Shown: piece by piece, positions 24,223 through 33,524 of the stretch
Position numbering within the stretch: position 1 is the first letter of the stretch
Layout: the number at the start of each line of letters is the position of its first letter
From: Ensifer sp. LCM 4579
GTDB lineage: Bacteria > Pseudomonadota > Alphaproteobacteria > Rhizobiales > Rhizobiaceae
Length of the DNA: 36,443 nucleotides
Assembly (NCBI RefSeq): GCF_001854885.1
Contig: NZ_MDDV01000023.1
Location: 1-36,443, forward strand
Direction: 5' to 3'
Translations under genes and position numbers: made by a program
The notes under the pieces: model-generated
Seen by the model: only the letters and a program-made list of their open reading frames with translations
The model's database searches: none
Told to the model about the DNA's origin: nothing

Positions 24223-24460
24223 CTTGATTGGTCATAAAAGCGCTTTGCGTCCATAATTGCGAACAAATGGTCTCCCCAGGCACTTGGAAGGCCTGCCCCA
24301 CAGGATTCACCAGGGTGGCCGACGTGGCCGTCATATCTCGCACCTCACGAGCGGGGCGAACTCGGAGGCCCACGGTGGTGACTTCAGCCTTGGATTTGCT
24401 CTGTGGCATCACGGCGGCGCTTGCCCATTTGCTATGCTCGGCGAGCCATTTTTTCATCAT
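24182..24460 (-). CDS. possible 92-aa hypothetical protein
   Basis: From ATG 24460 with AAGGGGAG about 7 bases upstream, a good ribosome binding site. The protein begins MMKKWLAEHSKWASAAVMPQSKSKAEV and continues with a Val/Thr/Ala-rich part (ATSATLVNPVGQAFQVPG). No family recognised. It ends inside the repeat zone upstream of hipB, so it may be truncated. Confidence 0.35.
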   Translation of the reverse strand: MMKKWLAEHSKWASAAVMPQSKSKAEVTTVGLRVRPAREVRDMTATSATLVNPVGQAFQVPGETICSQLWTQSAFMTNQVNKSRLLLKPMVK

Positions 24461-24784
24461 GGCAATCTCCCCTTCCTGAGCTTCGATCAAGCATGCCGAT
24501 GTGCTGCGGATGCCGAACTGGAAATGCAGGGAAGCAGATTCCCCAGCCGCCCCCGCGGCGAGCCTCATCGGACGCCCTCCCGGGCCCATCAGCCGTTATG
24601 AGCGCGGCTCATCGATCCATGAAGCAACGCCATTTCCGATTTGAGTGAGGACGTGATACCGCGCGCTACATGGATCAATGCCCGGCTGCGCAGCAATCAT
24701 GCCAGCGTGTATGGCTCTTCGGGCGCATTCTGAGCGGCGCGGTGCTGCGCGCCGGCCTCTCACGTACCCTTGAAAGGCACGATC

Positions 24785-25891
24785 ATGAAAACGGATGTGG
24801 CGATTGTCGGTGGCGGATTGGCGGGCTTGAATGCAGCGCGACTCCTGCAGGCCGCGGGAATCGATTTCCTGCTGTTCGAGGCGCGGGCAGCACTCGGCGG
24901 CCGGATCCAGACGGTGAACGAGAGAGGCCAACCGGACGCGGACGGCTTCGACCTTGGTCCATCCTGGTTCTGGCCGCGGATGCAGCCTGCTATCGCCAAT
25001 CTCGTGGCGGAACTCGGACTGCCGACCTTCCCCCAGAACAATGACGGCGACGTCGTTTTCGAGCGCATGTCACGGGAGTCGCCGAAACGTTACCCCGGAC
25101 TGGTCCAGGAGCCGGAAGCCATACGGCTTGTCGGAGGATCTGCGGCCCTGGTCCGGGCGATCGCGGAAAGCCTGGCGGAGGGACGGCTTCGCTGCGGCGC
25201 CGAAGCCACTGACATGCGTCTCACCGAAGACGGCGTTGAACTGTTCGTGCGGCTTGCTGATGGACGAGAGGAGAGAGTGCAGGCTCTCCATGCCATCGCG
25301 GCGGTGCCACCTCGCATCCTCGATGCAATGGTCCGGTTCGAGCCGGCTCTCGACTCCGCGACGGAGCAGCTTTGGAAGCAGACGCCGACCTGGATGGCGC
25401 CGCATGCGAAGTTCTTCGCCGTCTATGACCGTCCCTTCTGGCGGGAGGCAGGTTTCTCTGGCACTGCGCAGAGCATGGTCGGACCTCTCGCGGAAATCCA
25501 CGATGCAACGACCTCCTCCGGCGAGGCAGCACTGTTCGGTTTCGTCGGCATGGGCGCGGAACAACGCAAGACGATCGGGGAGAAGGCGCTGACCGAAGGT
25601 TGCATTCAGCAGTTCGTCCGTCTCTTCGGGGAACAAGCGGCGCATCCGCGGGCAACACTCTACAAGGACTGGGCCGCCGACCCCTTGACCGCCACGCCCG
25701 CCGACTGGTTCTCGGCCGGCCATCCGCGTGCCCCGGAAAGTGGCTGGGTTGCTGGGCTCTGGAACGAGCGGCTTACCCTTGCCGGCAGCGAGGTGAGCCC
25801 GATCGAAGCCGGTTATCTGGCGGGCGCCGTTGAAGCCTCCGCAGCCGCAGTCGCCGACCTCATCCAGAAATTCGCGACAAACAAAGGCTGA
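24785..25891 (+). CDS. FAD-dependent amine oxidase-type protein
   Basis: Flavoprotein of the monoamine oxidase/FAD-dependent oxidoreductase family, about 368 aa. The N-terminal Rossmann motif (VAIVGGGLAGLNAARLLQ) binds the ADP part of FAD, followed by FEARAALGGRIQTV, the family's arginine motif, then GFDLGPSWFWP. Near the C-terminus GSEVSPIEAGYLAGAVEASAAAV is the second FAD-contact helix. The start ATG 24785 is preferred because the motif begins directly after it; ATG 24770 is in frame. Substrate unknown. It lies downstream of the hipBA block and directly upstream of a broken MFS copy, suggesting an original oxidase-plus-transporter arrangement. Confidence 0.8.
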   Translation: MKTDVAIVGGGLAGLNAARLLQAAGIDFLLFEARAALGGRIQTVNERGQPDADGFDLGPSWFWPRMQPAIANLVAELGLPTFPQNNDGDVVFERMSRESPKRYPGLVQEPEAIRLVGGSAALVRAIAESLAEGRLRCGAEATDMRLTEDGVELFVRLADGREERVQALHAIAAVPPRILDAMVRFEPALDSATEQLWKQTPTWMAPHAKFFAVYDRPFWREAGFSGTAQSMVGPLAEIHDATTSSGEAALFGFVGMGAEQRKTIGEKALTEGCIQQFVRLFGEQAAHPRATLYKDWAADPLTATPADWFSAGHPRAPESGWVAGLWNERLTLAGSEVSPIEAGYLAGAVEASAAAVADLIQKFATNKG

Positions 25892-25968
25892 AAGGAACCT
25901 TCATAGGATCGTCGAGCAGACGTTCCGCGACAGCATAACCGCGTCGGAACAACAGGAGGGGCCTCGCC

Positions 25969-26210
25969 AAACGGCTGGGTTCTGAAGGCAGCACAGTCGC
26001 TCGGTGGCGTCAGTTCTCCGATCATCGTCTCGCCCGGCGGCCTCGTCGGCCAGCAACTGGCGTTCGATCCCGCCGCCGCAACCTTGCCGGTCAGTATGCC
26101 CGCCCTTGGAACATTGCCGGCTGCGGTCATCATGCGGCGGTTCGGCCTACGCACGGGCTATCTTCTGGGCGCCACGACTGGCATGACAGCGGGCCTAGTC
26201 GCGACGCCCG
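25969..26210 (+). pseudogene. truncated second copy of the MFS transporter
   Basis: Encodes WVLKAAQSLGGVSSPIIVSPGGLVGQQLAFDPAAATLPVS...GTLPAAVIMRRFGLRTGYLLGATTGM, a diverged relative of residues 27-105 of the MFS gene at 20900, with four codons deleted. No start codon of its own, and similarity ends near 26210. A paralogous fragment left by duplication or recombination. Confidence 0.8.
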
Positions 26211-26326
26211 GCCTACAACGGTCTCCAAATCTCCTCGACCGTGCTTCCTGGAAAGGACCACATCAGCTCCGTCAGGCCCGGTTTTGCCTGAGGTATCAAA
26301 TCCGCACTAGCCGACTAACCCTGCCA

Positions 26327-27226
26327 TCAGGCCGCAGGCGAGCCTCCGATTTCGCTTGCAAGCTTCAGGAAACCGTCGATGTAGGAGATCGCCTCCTCGC
26401 CGCGACGCACGCCGAGATTGATGCTCTTCTGGATGCCCGCATCACCGAGACGCAGGGCCCGGATCGGCAGACCAGCGGCATCCTCATCGAGCAGCCAGTC
26501 CGGAAGCACGGTCACCCCCCTGCCCGCGCAGACGAGCTGCAGCATGAGATCGATGGTTTCGGCGGTGCGATGCTGACGCGGCCGGCAATGCGCGGGAACG
26601 AGAAACCGCGTGTAGATGTCCAGCCGCTCCAGAGTTACTGGCACGGTGATCAGTTCCTCGTCGATCAGATCCTGGGGCTGCACGCTCGCGCGCCTGGCGA
26701 GAGGGTGAGCTTCATGCACCATCAGAACAAGCTCGTAATCGAAGGCAGGCGTGAAGATGAGGTCCGGCGCGTCGATCGGATCCGGTGTGATGAGCAGGTC
26801 GATTTCATAGCCCAGAAGCGCTCCGACGCCGTCGAAGCGGAAGGCAGTCCGGACATCGAAGTCGACGTCGGGCCACCGGTTCAAATAGGGTGCGACAATG
26901 CGCGTCAGCCAACGTTGACAGGGATGGCATTCCATGCCGACGCGCAACGTTCCCCGCCGACCGACCGCGAAGTCGTTCAGCACCCGCTCCGCGTGCTCCA
27001 TCTGTGGCAAGACTCGTTCGGCAACACTGAGCAGGTACTCGCCAGTCTGCGTCAGTCGCAGGCCGCGGCCAGTTTTCATCCAGATCTTGATGCCATGTCG
27101 TTCCTCGAACTTGGCAACCATATGGCTTAGAGCGGACTGCGTGACGTTCAGTTTCTCGGCGGCCGCCGTGAGGCTGCCGCGCCGGCTGACTTCCCTCAGG
27201 ATTGCCAGATGCTGTCGGTCGATCAT
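26327..27226 (-). CDS. LysR-type regulator, MetR-like
   Basis: 299 aa. N-terminal winged HTH (LREVSRRGSLTAAAEKLNVTQSALSHMVAKFEERHG) and a C-terminal periplasmic-binding-like effector domain. The segment RVGMECHPCQRWLTRIV resembles the MetR signature IECHSCFQWL, so the effector could be a sulfur-amino-acid metabolite such as homocysteine. It is divergent from the truncated PatB/MalY-type gene, a C-S lyase acting on cystathionine; LysR regulators commonly control such neighbours. The palindrome at 27258-27271 between them is a likely binding site. Confidence 0.85.
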   Translation of the reverse strand: MIDRQHLAILREVSRRGSLTAAAEKLNVTQSALSHMVAKFEERHGIKIWMKTGRGLRLTQTGEYLLSVAERVLPQMEHAERVLNDFAVGRRGTLRVGMECHPCQRWLTRIVAPYLNRWPDVDFDVRTAFRFDGVGALLGYEIDLLITPDPIDAPDLIFTPAFDYELVLMVHEAHPLARRASVQPQDLIDEELITVPVTLERLDIYTRFLVPAHCRPRQHRTAETIDLMLQLVCAGRGVTVLPDWLLDEDAAGLPIRALRLGDAGIQKSINLGVRRGEEAISYIDGFLKLASEIGGSPAA

Positions 27227-27257
27227 TATGACGGCTTCTCATGATTAGGTGAAATCC

Positions 27258-27271
27258 GCTCATAAATGAGC
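27258..27271. promoter_or_regulatory. LysR-type palindromic operator
   Basis: GCTCAT-AA-ATGAGC, a perfect 6-bp inverted repeat, 32 bases upstream of the LysR start, in the divergent region toward the patB relic. A TGA-N7-TCA element at 27250-27262 overlaps its left arm. Fits the autoregulatory site of a LysR regulator. Confidence 0.5.
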
Positions 27272-27341
27272 ATGGCTAAGCTTTTCGTCAATCGGTGTCC
27301 AATCGAAGCCTCGGATCGAAGAAAGGAAATTGCCATGTGAA

Positions 27342-27515
27342 GCTGGAAAGGTCATCGACCGCAAGAACAGCAACTCCAGGAAATATGTCTATGCCGAAAA
27401 GCTGTTGGCGCCCGACGAAGCGGCCGCCGATCCGCTGCCGATGTGGGTCGCCGAGACCGATTTCAAGAAGCCGCAGGCGGTTATCGATGCGCTTCATTCG
27501 GCAGTCGACCATATT
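27342..27515 (+). pseudogene. N-terminal fragment of PatB/MalY-type C-S lyase
   Basis: Encodes KVIDRKNSNSRKYVYAEKLLAPDEAAADPLPMWVAETDFKKPQAVIDALHSAVDH, matching the N-terminus of PLP-dependent cystathionine beta-lyase PatB/MalY (FD.VIDR.NS.S.KW...LPMWVADMDF..P..V..AL). Similarity stops near 27515 and no PLP lysine follows; the start region before KVID is also out of frame. The rest has been lost at the junction with the toxin pair. Confidence 0.8.
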
Positions 27516-27560
27516 TTTTGGAAATGGCTGACCAGTTTGAGAAAGGCGCTGTCCGCCGGG

Positions 27561-28043
27561 TTACGGACCAAACAGGCGACGGTCGCAGTAAACCGGTTGA
27601 TGCAGGCTCGCCGCGAGATGCGGAAACTGCGGATGCGCAGGATTGATCAGAATATTGTTTTCCGGTCTCGCGACGACGCTTGGCACGAGCAGGATGGTAC
27701 TGCGCCTTTGCAGGCACCATTCCTCGCCAAAAGCCTTGCTGACGGTCGCGGGCATCGAATCCCAGCCCGGCAATGCCGGTTGCGACAGCACCTCATAGCT
27801 CGTTCCGCTTGGGATCGTGATTTCCACGTAATGCTGGTTCGGCGGCAGCCGTCCGCTGCCGTGGACCAGCTTTTCGAGCAGCGCGGTCGAGTAATGCTCC
27901 GATGTGTAGATCAGCGGACTGCCGGGCGTATTCCATCGCCCCGGCGCAATTGTCGACCCCGTCGCATCGAAGATCGGATACGTTCCCGCTGGATCCCCTA
28001 TTCGATAGCACGTCAGCGTTCGATCGAGAATCTGCGCCGTCAC
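27561..28043 (-). CDS. RES-domain toxin (NAD+ phosphorylase type)
   Basis: 160 aa. RES toxins degrade NAD+ with phosphate and stop growth. Seen: CYRIGDP near the N-terminus (Arg of the RES triad), PGRWNTPGSPLIYTSEHYSTALLEKL near residues 35-60 (Gly-Arg-Trp, Tyr, Glu and Leu-Glu of the family), and the later RRSTILLVPSVVARPENNILINPAHPQF. The gene overlaps the antitoxin stop (ATGA), so the two are translated together. It looks intact. Confidence 0.85.
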   Translation of the reverse strand: MTAQILDRTLTCYRIGDPAGTYPIFDATGSTIAPGRWNTPGSPLIYTSEHYSTALLEKLVHGSGRLPPNQHYVEITIPSGTSYEVLSQPALPGWDSMPATVSKAFGEEWCLQRRSTILLVPSVVARPENNILINPAHPQFPHLAASLHQPVYCDRRLFGP

Positions 28044-28303
28044 GCAGCGCTGCCGTATTTGAGGGCGCTCAGAATATCGAGCACCATTTCGGCGCCAAAC
28101 TCGCTTTGAATGACGACGTCGATCGGCCGCCTATCCTCGATCATCGGATGAGCGCGAAACAGGAAATCGCGCGCTTCGTTGGGATCTCGCCAAACCTCCA
28201 GCGCCAAGCTCCAGACACGGGCAATGCGTGCAAGCCGGGTCCCCTCCTCCGGCGACAGTATCTTTGCGCTCTTGCGCCGCTCATAGGTCGCCCGCGGCAC
28301 CAA
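28040..28303 (-). CDS. Xre/MbcA/ParS-type antitoxin, N-terminally truncated
   Basis: 87 aa from GTG 28303. It contains the toxin-binding DUF2384 region (RLARIARVWSLALEVWRDPNEARDFLFRAHPMI, then RPIDVVIQSEFGAEMVLDILSALKYG). Related antitoxins are about 140-160 aa with a helix-turn-helix in front; here an in-frame TGA lies about 18 codons upstream of the GTG and the preceding sequence is in another frame. It may still neutralise the RES toxin but probably cannot repress transcription. Confidence 0.75.
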   Translation of the reverse strand: MVPRATYERRKSAKILSPEEGTRLARIARVWSLALEVWRDPNEARDFLFRAHPMIEDRRPIDVVIQSEFGAEMVLDILSALKYGSAA

Positions 28304-28413
28304 GCGATACCAAGTGGGAGCCGTGGTGGTAGGCGGGTCGTTTCAGGCTCGGTGAGCTCGATCGCTATCCGACAATTCTGTCGCCTTTGCCGATTTGGCG
28401 ACACTAGCCTTGT

Positions 28414-28700
28414 TCAACCAGCTTGTTTGGATGTTTGATTAAGTAGCTGAAAAGAAGCATGAAGCTCATTCTTTAGCGCCTTCGTCCAATTGACATGAAC
28501 TTTGAAATCATCTGTTGAGAAACGGCTGGGCTGCTTGCCGGCAGACACGGCCAAACTCGATGTCGGCCAGCAATCGTTCCCTGGATCTGCGCGACCGAGA
28601 AGCATCCACAACCAGCGCGGACCAAAGGGGGAGATTTGGATGTCATTGGCACGGATGAGCAAGCGCGGCGTTGGCCGCTCCAGAGCTGAACCCCTTTGTG
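28414..28700 (-). pseudogene. coding remnant of unknown family
   Basis: In this frame the sequence (RLLIRANDIQISPFGPRWLWMLLGRAD, then SRFSTDDFKVHVNWTKALKNELHASF) looks like a protein C-terminus with normal amino-acid use, but no start or ribosome binding site supports a complete gene. Not recognised. The stretch 28304-28839 holds nothing else I can support. Confidence 0.25.
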
Positions 28701-28839
28701 GAGCATGGGGCCAGGATCGCCGTTTTGGATATAGATACTGATGCCACCCCGGTCGTATCGCCGCCAAGCTCATCAAATGTCTGGCTGCGCGCGGGCCTGA
28801 AGGTCACGAGGCAACTCAATCAACCAAGTAAGCTCAACC

Positions 28840-29721
28840 ATGAACAATAAAGCGTCGGGCTATGTTTATGTCCTGTTGGCCGTGACACTTTTCTCTGCCC
28901 GGGATGGTTTTTCCAAGTTACTTGGTGAGAAGTATCCACCGGTCATGGTGACAATGATGCGCCTTTGGGCGTTTGCGCTGTTTGTGACGGTTCTTACAGC
29001 ATTCTCTCCAGTAGGGCTGCGTGGCGCCTTATTCACTCAACGTCCAATTCTGCAGACATTCCGAGGTTTTCTCCTGGTGAGCCAGATCGTTGTGGTCATC
29101 TTCGCCTTCACGACTGCTGGGCTGGCCATGAGTCAGGCGATACTTGGAGCAACACCTCTGTTAGTTACCATACTGTCGGTGCCGATACTCGGCGAAACGG
29201 TCGGTCGGCGTCGTGCCATTCCTGTGGTCATTGGCTTGCTTGGCGTTCTAGTGCTTCTAAACCCTGTTAACGCTCATTTCGATATGCGCCTGCTGTTTCC
29301 TATAGCTGCTAGTCTTATATACGCCATGTATTCCATCGCCACCCGCGCGGTCAGCCAGGACGATTCCGCCGTGACAAGCGTCTTGTATGCAGGGATCCCG
29401 GGAGCCGTGGCCATAACGTTCATCGGGCCGTTCTATTGGACACCTATACATATGGCCGACTGGCCCGCAATGACCGCGCTGTGTGTTTGCGGGGCGCTTA
29501 GCCAATATTTTCTCATCAAGGCGTATGGACTGCTCAGTGCCGTTGAGGTTCAGCCCCTTACATACCTCCACCTCGTTTTGAGCGGTGCTATTGCGACGGT
29601 CTTTTTCGGTGAGACTGTGACGTGGAACATGTTAGCCGGCGCGATGATCGTGGTCGGCGCCGGTCTGTTTACTGTTTGGAGGGAATACTGGCTGGAAGTG
29701 CGACGAACGAAGTCGATTTGA
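28840..29721 (+). CDS. DMT/EamA-family transporter
   Basis: 293 aa, about ten transmembrane segments in two EamA repeats (first YVYVLLAVTLFSARDGFSKLLGEKYPP... GVLVLLNPV; second FPIAASLIYAMYSIATRAV... GAGLFTVWREYW). Drug/metabolite transporters of this type export amino acids, purines or small metabolites. It sits divergent to a four-gene NRPS operon and shares its lower GC content, so a role in exporting the NRPS product or an intermediate is plausible. The ribosome binding site is weak. Confidence 0.85.
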   Translation: MNNKASGYVYVLLAVTLFSARDGFSKLLGEKYPPVMVTMMRLWAFALFVTVLTAFSPVGLRGALFTQRPILQTFRGFLLVSQIVVVIFAFTTAGLAMSQAILGATPLLVTILSVPILGETVGRRRAIPVVIGLLGVLVLLNPVNAHFDMRLLFPIAASLIYAMYSIATRAVSQDDSAVTSVLYAGIPGAVAITFIGPFYWTPIHMADWPAMTALCVCGALSQYFLIKAYGLLSAVEVQPLTYLHLVLSGAIATVFFGETVTWNMLAGAMIVVGAGLFTVWREYWLEVRRTKSI

Positions 29722-30393
29722 AACGATGGCAAATTGTGCGCCTTCAATAACGCAGGTCTGTACCAGGTAATCTCTAAGCTCCATGCCTCCGCTAAGTGCA
29801 TCCGCCAACAAGAAGGTTGGGCGGCAGTTTGAAATCTTCAGAACTCTGTCGGCGCTGACCGGGCCCGATGTTCCGGCCAAGCCTCCATATGACCTTATAT
29901 TAGACCTGCCCCCGGGTGAAAAATCCCTGGCGCAGCGTCTTTGCATTTGCCTTTAACGGCGTCCCAAGGGGACAGGGCGTCTCGCATGTCAGCCGTTATT
30001 TGCTCTCAGCAAGGCGGGTTTCGGAGTCCTGTTGCTGCTCCTGGAGCTGGGCGCATTGGTTTCGTTCCGCGTTGCGGCCGGCTGTCAACACGTGTCGGAT
30101 CAACAACGCTAACCACCAGCTCCTTCAAAAGCGGCGCGAGGGCGCGCCGATATAGAAATATGTATCATTTCGCGAATATGATCATTTTTCTGTATTGCCA
30201 CGACGAAATTGAACACGGCCGACGAATAGGTGGTGAAATCGGCGCAAGATAAGCCTCGGCGAAAAGCTCGCCCGTCGGCATGCCGCCGACATACATGAGC
30301 CGGCCGCCGATCTTTCGCAGTGATCTGGCGCACCAGGCCGAGGCCGCAGTAGTGGCGTGTACGCGGGGCCGCTCTGCATCGAACGAGAAACTA
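29722..30393. other. 670-base intergenic region, no gene recognised
   Basis: Between the transporter and the GNAT gene. On the minus strand near 30170-30420 two overlapping frames encode protein-like stretches (one SLRKIGGRLMYVGGMPTGELFAEAYLAPI), which suggests a decayed gene, but I cannot name it. A frame ending NAERNQCAQLQEQQQDSETRLAESK near 29990-30070 is also coding-like. No RNA gene identified. Confidence 0.4.
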
Positions 30394-31143
30394 TCAAAGC
30401 GCATGTTGAACCCATACGTTCGGTTCAACATATATGCCGTAATTGTGCTCAAGCGACACAAGGATTGGCACTAGTGCACCATCAATTTCCACCATGCCGG
30501 AACGTTCAAACGCTACTCCTGTCCAACTGGACCATTCGGCAATTGTCCCAGCGATGGTCATGGAATAAGGCGCTATTTTTACGATTCTCCCACCGACGGT
30601 TATGTGAGTTCGCAACCAGGAGTCCACTGCGGAACCGTCAGCACGCTGTAGTTTGATGTATTCATCCATTGGTAGCCGCGGGTCTCGTTGCTTTTGATTG
30701 GGACGAACCGGCACAGACAATTCGTCGAAGCCCATTTGCCTGGCACAGGTCTTCAATGCGCCCAACATTGCCAGTGCATTGCCAATACCTCGAGCTCTGG
30801 GCGCTAAGGTGATTTCGAGTGCACTCATTGTGGTTGGTTTGCGACCAATAAGTTTATCCTCATGCGCCCAGCGGATAACTTGGTCCCAACCGCCGTCAGG
30901 CAACTCGGTACGCCCATCAACGTTGAGTGCAAACGGCACGCCGAAGGCACGAGCAACGACCTCTTCATCCATAAGTCCTACAAAAGCATAGTCTAGGTAG
31001 TTAAAAAATACGGCTTTCCCAAAGTACAGCCTTGCAGTTTGATCCTGGCGAATGAAGTTGGGCCAAAGAGCGTCGAAATCCGGGGAAAAAACTGAGGGAA
31101 TCAGATCGGGCCGTTCCCGCAATGAAAATATTTTTAAGCTCAT
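30394..31143 (-). CDS. GNAT-like acyltransferase of the NRPS locus
   Basis: 249 aa. The first 150 residues fit a GNAT acetyltransferase: beta strands FVGLMDEEVVARAFGVPFAL, then SALEITLAPRARGIGNALAMLGALKTCARQMGF, in which the R-x-x-G-x-G/A acetyl-CoA loop is seen as RARGIGNAL. The C-terminal 100 residues (KIAPYSMTIAGTIAEWSSWTGVAF...) are an extra domain with no name I recognise. Last gene of the leftward operon. Likely acylates an amine of a precursor or the finished peptide. Confidence 0.6.
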   Translation of the reverse strand: MSLKIFSLRERPDLIPSVFSPDFDALWPNFIRQDQTARLYFGKAVFFNYLDYAFVGLMDEEVVARAFGVPFALNVDGRTELPDGGWDQVIRWAHEDKLIGRKPTTMSALEITLAPRARGIGNALAMLGALKTCARQMGFDELSVPVRPNQKQRDPRLPMDEYIKLQRADGSAVDSWLRTHITVGGRIVKIAPYSMTIAGTIAEWSSWTGVAFERSGMVEIDGALVPILVSLEHNYGIYVEPNVWVQHAL

Positions 31144-31300
31144 TCTTCTATCTCGCGTAACCCTGTCTCACTTGCTCATTCGTATCAGTTGCCCCCAGTC
31201 AGCAGCTTACTCTTTGCGGGCAATGGCACATTTGAACCCAATGTTGCTGACCCAAAGAGAACGATCGTCGAAAACCGCTTCACGTCGGAATTCGCACCCT

Positions 31301-31708
31301 TTAGGGGCCCTTGTCCCGATCATATCCGAGATCCCTCAAAGGAATTTTACATTCGGGGAACTGAGCGTCGAAGACATGTTTGGTTGTCTTGGCAGGGAAC
31401 TTCCTTCCGCTGCGAGCCATAGCAAAAATGATCTCGGGAGTAACTATCTCTCCCGGACGCCAAGCATCTACACGAACACCGTGGTAGTCTAGTAAGATTG
31501 CCGGCAATACTCTCAATTGAAGCCGCTTGGCGACAGCCAGCCTGTGATGGCCATCCATTACAAAAAGCGCTTCCTTATGGACAGCAATTGGAGCCTTCCA
31601 GAATTTGGCTTGGAGAATCTCTTCTTCAAGCTGAAGAACGTGTCGGCAATCAACCTCTTCGGTCGGAGTCAAATTGTTGGGCTGTAACAGATAGTAGCGC
31701 ATAAGCAT
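31301..31708 (-). CDS. SerK/SbnI-like free serine kinase
   Basis: 135 aa with the ParB/Srx fold of free serine kinases, which make O-phospho-L-serine. Diagnostic parts: LTPTEEVDCRHVLQLEEEI with the catalytic Glu region, VMDGHHRLAVAKRLQLRVLPAILLDY (the DGHHR motif), and RKFPAKTTKHVF near the C-terminus (KTT-H motif). SbnI does this in staphyloferrin B synthesis to supply phosphoserine for diaminopropionate. It lies between the PLP enzyme and the GNAT in the NRPS operon, so phosphoserine is the probable feedstock. It is shorter than SbnI, being a catalytic domain only. Confidence 0.75.
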   Translation of the reverse strand: MLMRYYLLQPNNLTPTEEVDCRHVLQLEEEILQAKFWKAPIAVHKEALFVMDGHHRLAVAKRLQLRVLPAILLDYHGVRVDAWRPGEIVTPEIIFAMARSGRKFPAKTTKHVFDAQFPECKIPLRDLGYDRDKGP

Positions 31709-31976
31709 GTCACGTCCGACAGTAAAATGCCCGATGTCTAGCGGAAATCTCGATGTCTCAGCGATGGCGAGCGAAACTCATGATCGTCATGCACTAAACC
31801 GGCATTCATTTGGTAACCTACCGGCAACTATGCTTGCAATGCTCATTGGTACAACAAGGTCCAGTGGAGTTGTGACCGTCGTTCCTCCATGTCGAAGTTC
31901 CGATGGATCACGCGTGTTCAAAGAATAGCTTCTTAATTCCTGCATACCTTTTCCAACCTCCGGCGATGATGCCTTA

Positions 31977-33524
31977 TCAGACTGCAGATGAGTTTCTCGT
32001 GAGGAAGGCCACCTTTTCCAAGGCCATCAGACTTCGATCGAACAAACGCTTAATGCCTCGTTCGCCTGTGTCGATGGCTTCCACAATGAGGCGTGCACTA
32101 AGGCAAAGCCGCAACGCAGCAACCTGGACGCCCTCAAGCTCGCCGCAAGGAACCGGTTGTCCAACTTCGCAACGAACTGACAATATTGTGCTACCAGCCA
32201 TCTTGGCTTTCGTAGCCAAATCCTGGCACAAATGATCGTAAATTCTCTTTGTTTGCGGGGCGGTCAGCGGATTTCTCCTCGCATGTCGATTTACGCGAAA
32301 TAGTATAAAAGGCAAAATCGTCGGTAGCTGGTCCCAAGAATTGTGGGTGATTGGCAGATGGCGTTGTAACGTCGGTTGCTCTAATAGCTGGAAATCAGGC
32401 GCATTGTTCAGCCAGGAGGTAACCTCCTTATGAAAGTCAACCACAACCCGTTGGATATCTTCCTCTGAAACACTACGGAAAGCACGCAGCTCGGCGAGTG
32501 CAGCTTCCCACCGCAAAAGTAAACCAAAGTTACTGGTTGCAGGGAGTATCTGAGCGCCTGTCCAGTTTCGTGGCCAGTCTGCCCGACAACAGGTCGCTCG
32601 GGGCATAGGACGTAGTGGCCGTTTCTTCAAGCGGCATGCCAGTGACGCAGGAACCAACAGCATCGCCGAAAAGGCTGGTCCTCCCAAGAATTTGGAACCG
32701 GTAACGACCACGAAGCAGCCGATGGTAAGATAAGTTTGCAGCGTTTTCGGTGCCAATCGAAACTGAGATGCATCGACGAGAATTTCAACGCTGTCAGGCC
32801 AGCGACGCCTGAGATCCAGCGCCTTGCTCGGAGTTGGAGCCAGTACTCCGGTTTTCGAAACGTCAGTCAACACAATCAAAATACGACCGTATCGCGTTAT
32901 CGCAGCCGATACTATTGCCTCGAGTTCATCATCGACGGCCGCGATAGGTCGGAGCCTGGAACCCTCCATGCGAACTGCTATCGATCTAACATCAATGGGA
33001 TCCGCTGAATTGAGCGTTGTTCCACCACTCTCGCGGTGCGAAGAATGCATCCCGCCAGCCAGAGCATGACCGACCCCACTCCCCGTCTCTTCCGGCTGGA
33101 CCATAATCGCCAATGTCTTTGCGACGGAGCTTCCTGCAACCAATTGGGAGGCAAGCATGTGAGCGTCGGTGCCAGAAGGAGAAACGATGACTTCCATCCC
33201 TCCAATGTGTTCCAAACCGCATAAGCGAATGAATTCGTGACGAACTCTGTCGATCTCTTCCAGATAGATTTCTTCCGGCGCCCGTCCAGGCAAGGTCTGC
33301 GATATCTTTTGGCGCAGCCTTTCCGCAGCTGAAAATCCGACGTCAGAAATCGTAGATGCGGTTGCCGAACCAAATGAGAATAATTCCCGGTCGGGAACTG
33401 GTTTACGACCGTACTTGTTTGTCATTTGGCTAGCATCAAGTTCGATCCGCTCGTCACCCCCCGAGGTTAACAACTCAGCGGTCGAAGGAAGATAAGTATT
33501 CACGTTGGATAGCCGCTGTGTCAT
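31977..33524 (-). CDS. class V-fold PLP-dependent enzyme of the NRPS locus
   Basis: 515 aa, fold-type I PLP enzyme. The Schiff-base lysine is in [13 protein letters not shown] near residue 275, preceded by the class V pattern [22 protein letters not shown] (Asp and Gln contact PLP). The N-terminus has a distinctive [29 protein letters not shown] segment. No exact family name is recognised; aminotransferase, decarboxylase or phosphoseryl-type enzyme are all possible. The ATG overlaps the NRPS stop (ATGA). With the downstream free serine kinase, a reaction on O-phosphoserine or on a carrier-bound amino acid is a reasonable inference. Confidence 0.7.
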   Translation of the reverse strand: MTQRLSNVNTYLPSTAELLTSGGDERIELDASQMTNKYGRKPVPDRELFSFGSATASTISDVGFSAAERLRQKISQTLPGRAPEEIYLEEIDRVRHEFIRLCGLEHIGGMEVIVSPSGTDAHMLASQLVAGSSVAKTLAIMVQPEETGSGVGHALAGGMHSSHRESGGTTLNSADPIDVRSIAVRMEGSRLRPIAAVDDELEAIVSAAITRYGRILIVLTDVSKTGVLAPTPSKALDLRRRWPDSVEILVDASQFRLAPKTLQTYLTIGCFVVVTGSKFLGGPAFSAMLLVPASLACRLKKRPLRPMPRATCCRADWPRNWTGAQILPATSNFGLLLRWEAALAELRAFRSVSEEDIQRVVVDFHKEVTSWLNNAPDFQLLEQPTLQRHLPITHNSWDQLPTILPFILFRVNRHARRNPLTAPQTKRIYDHLCQDLATKAKMAGSTILSVRCEVGQPVPCGELEGVQVAALRLCLSARLIVEAIDTGERGIKRLFDRSLMALEKVAFLTRNSSAV

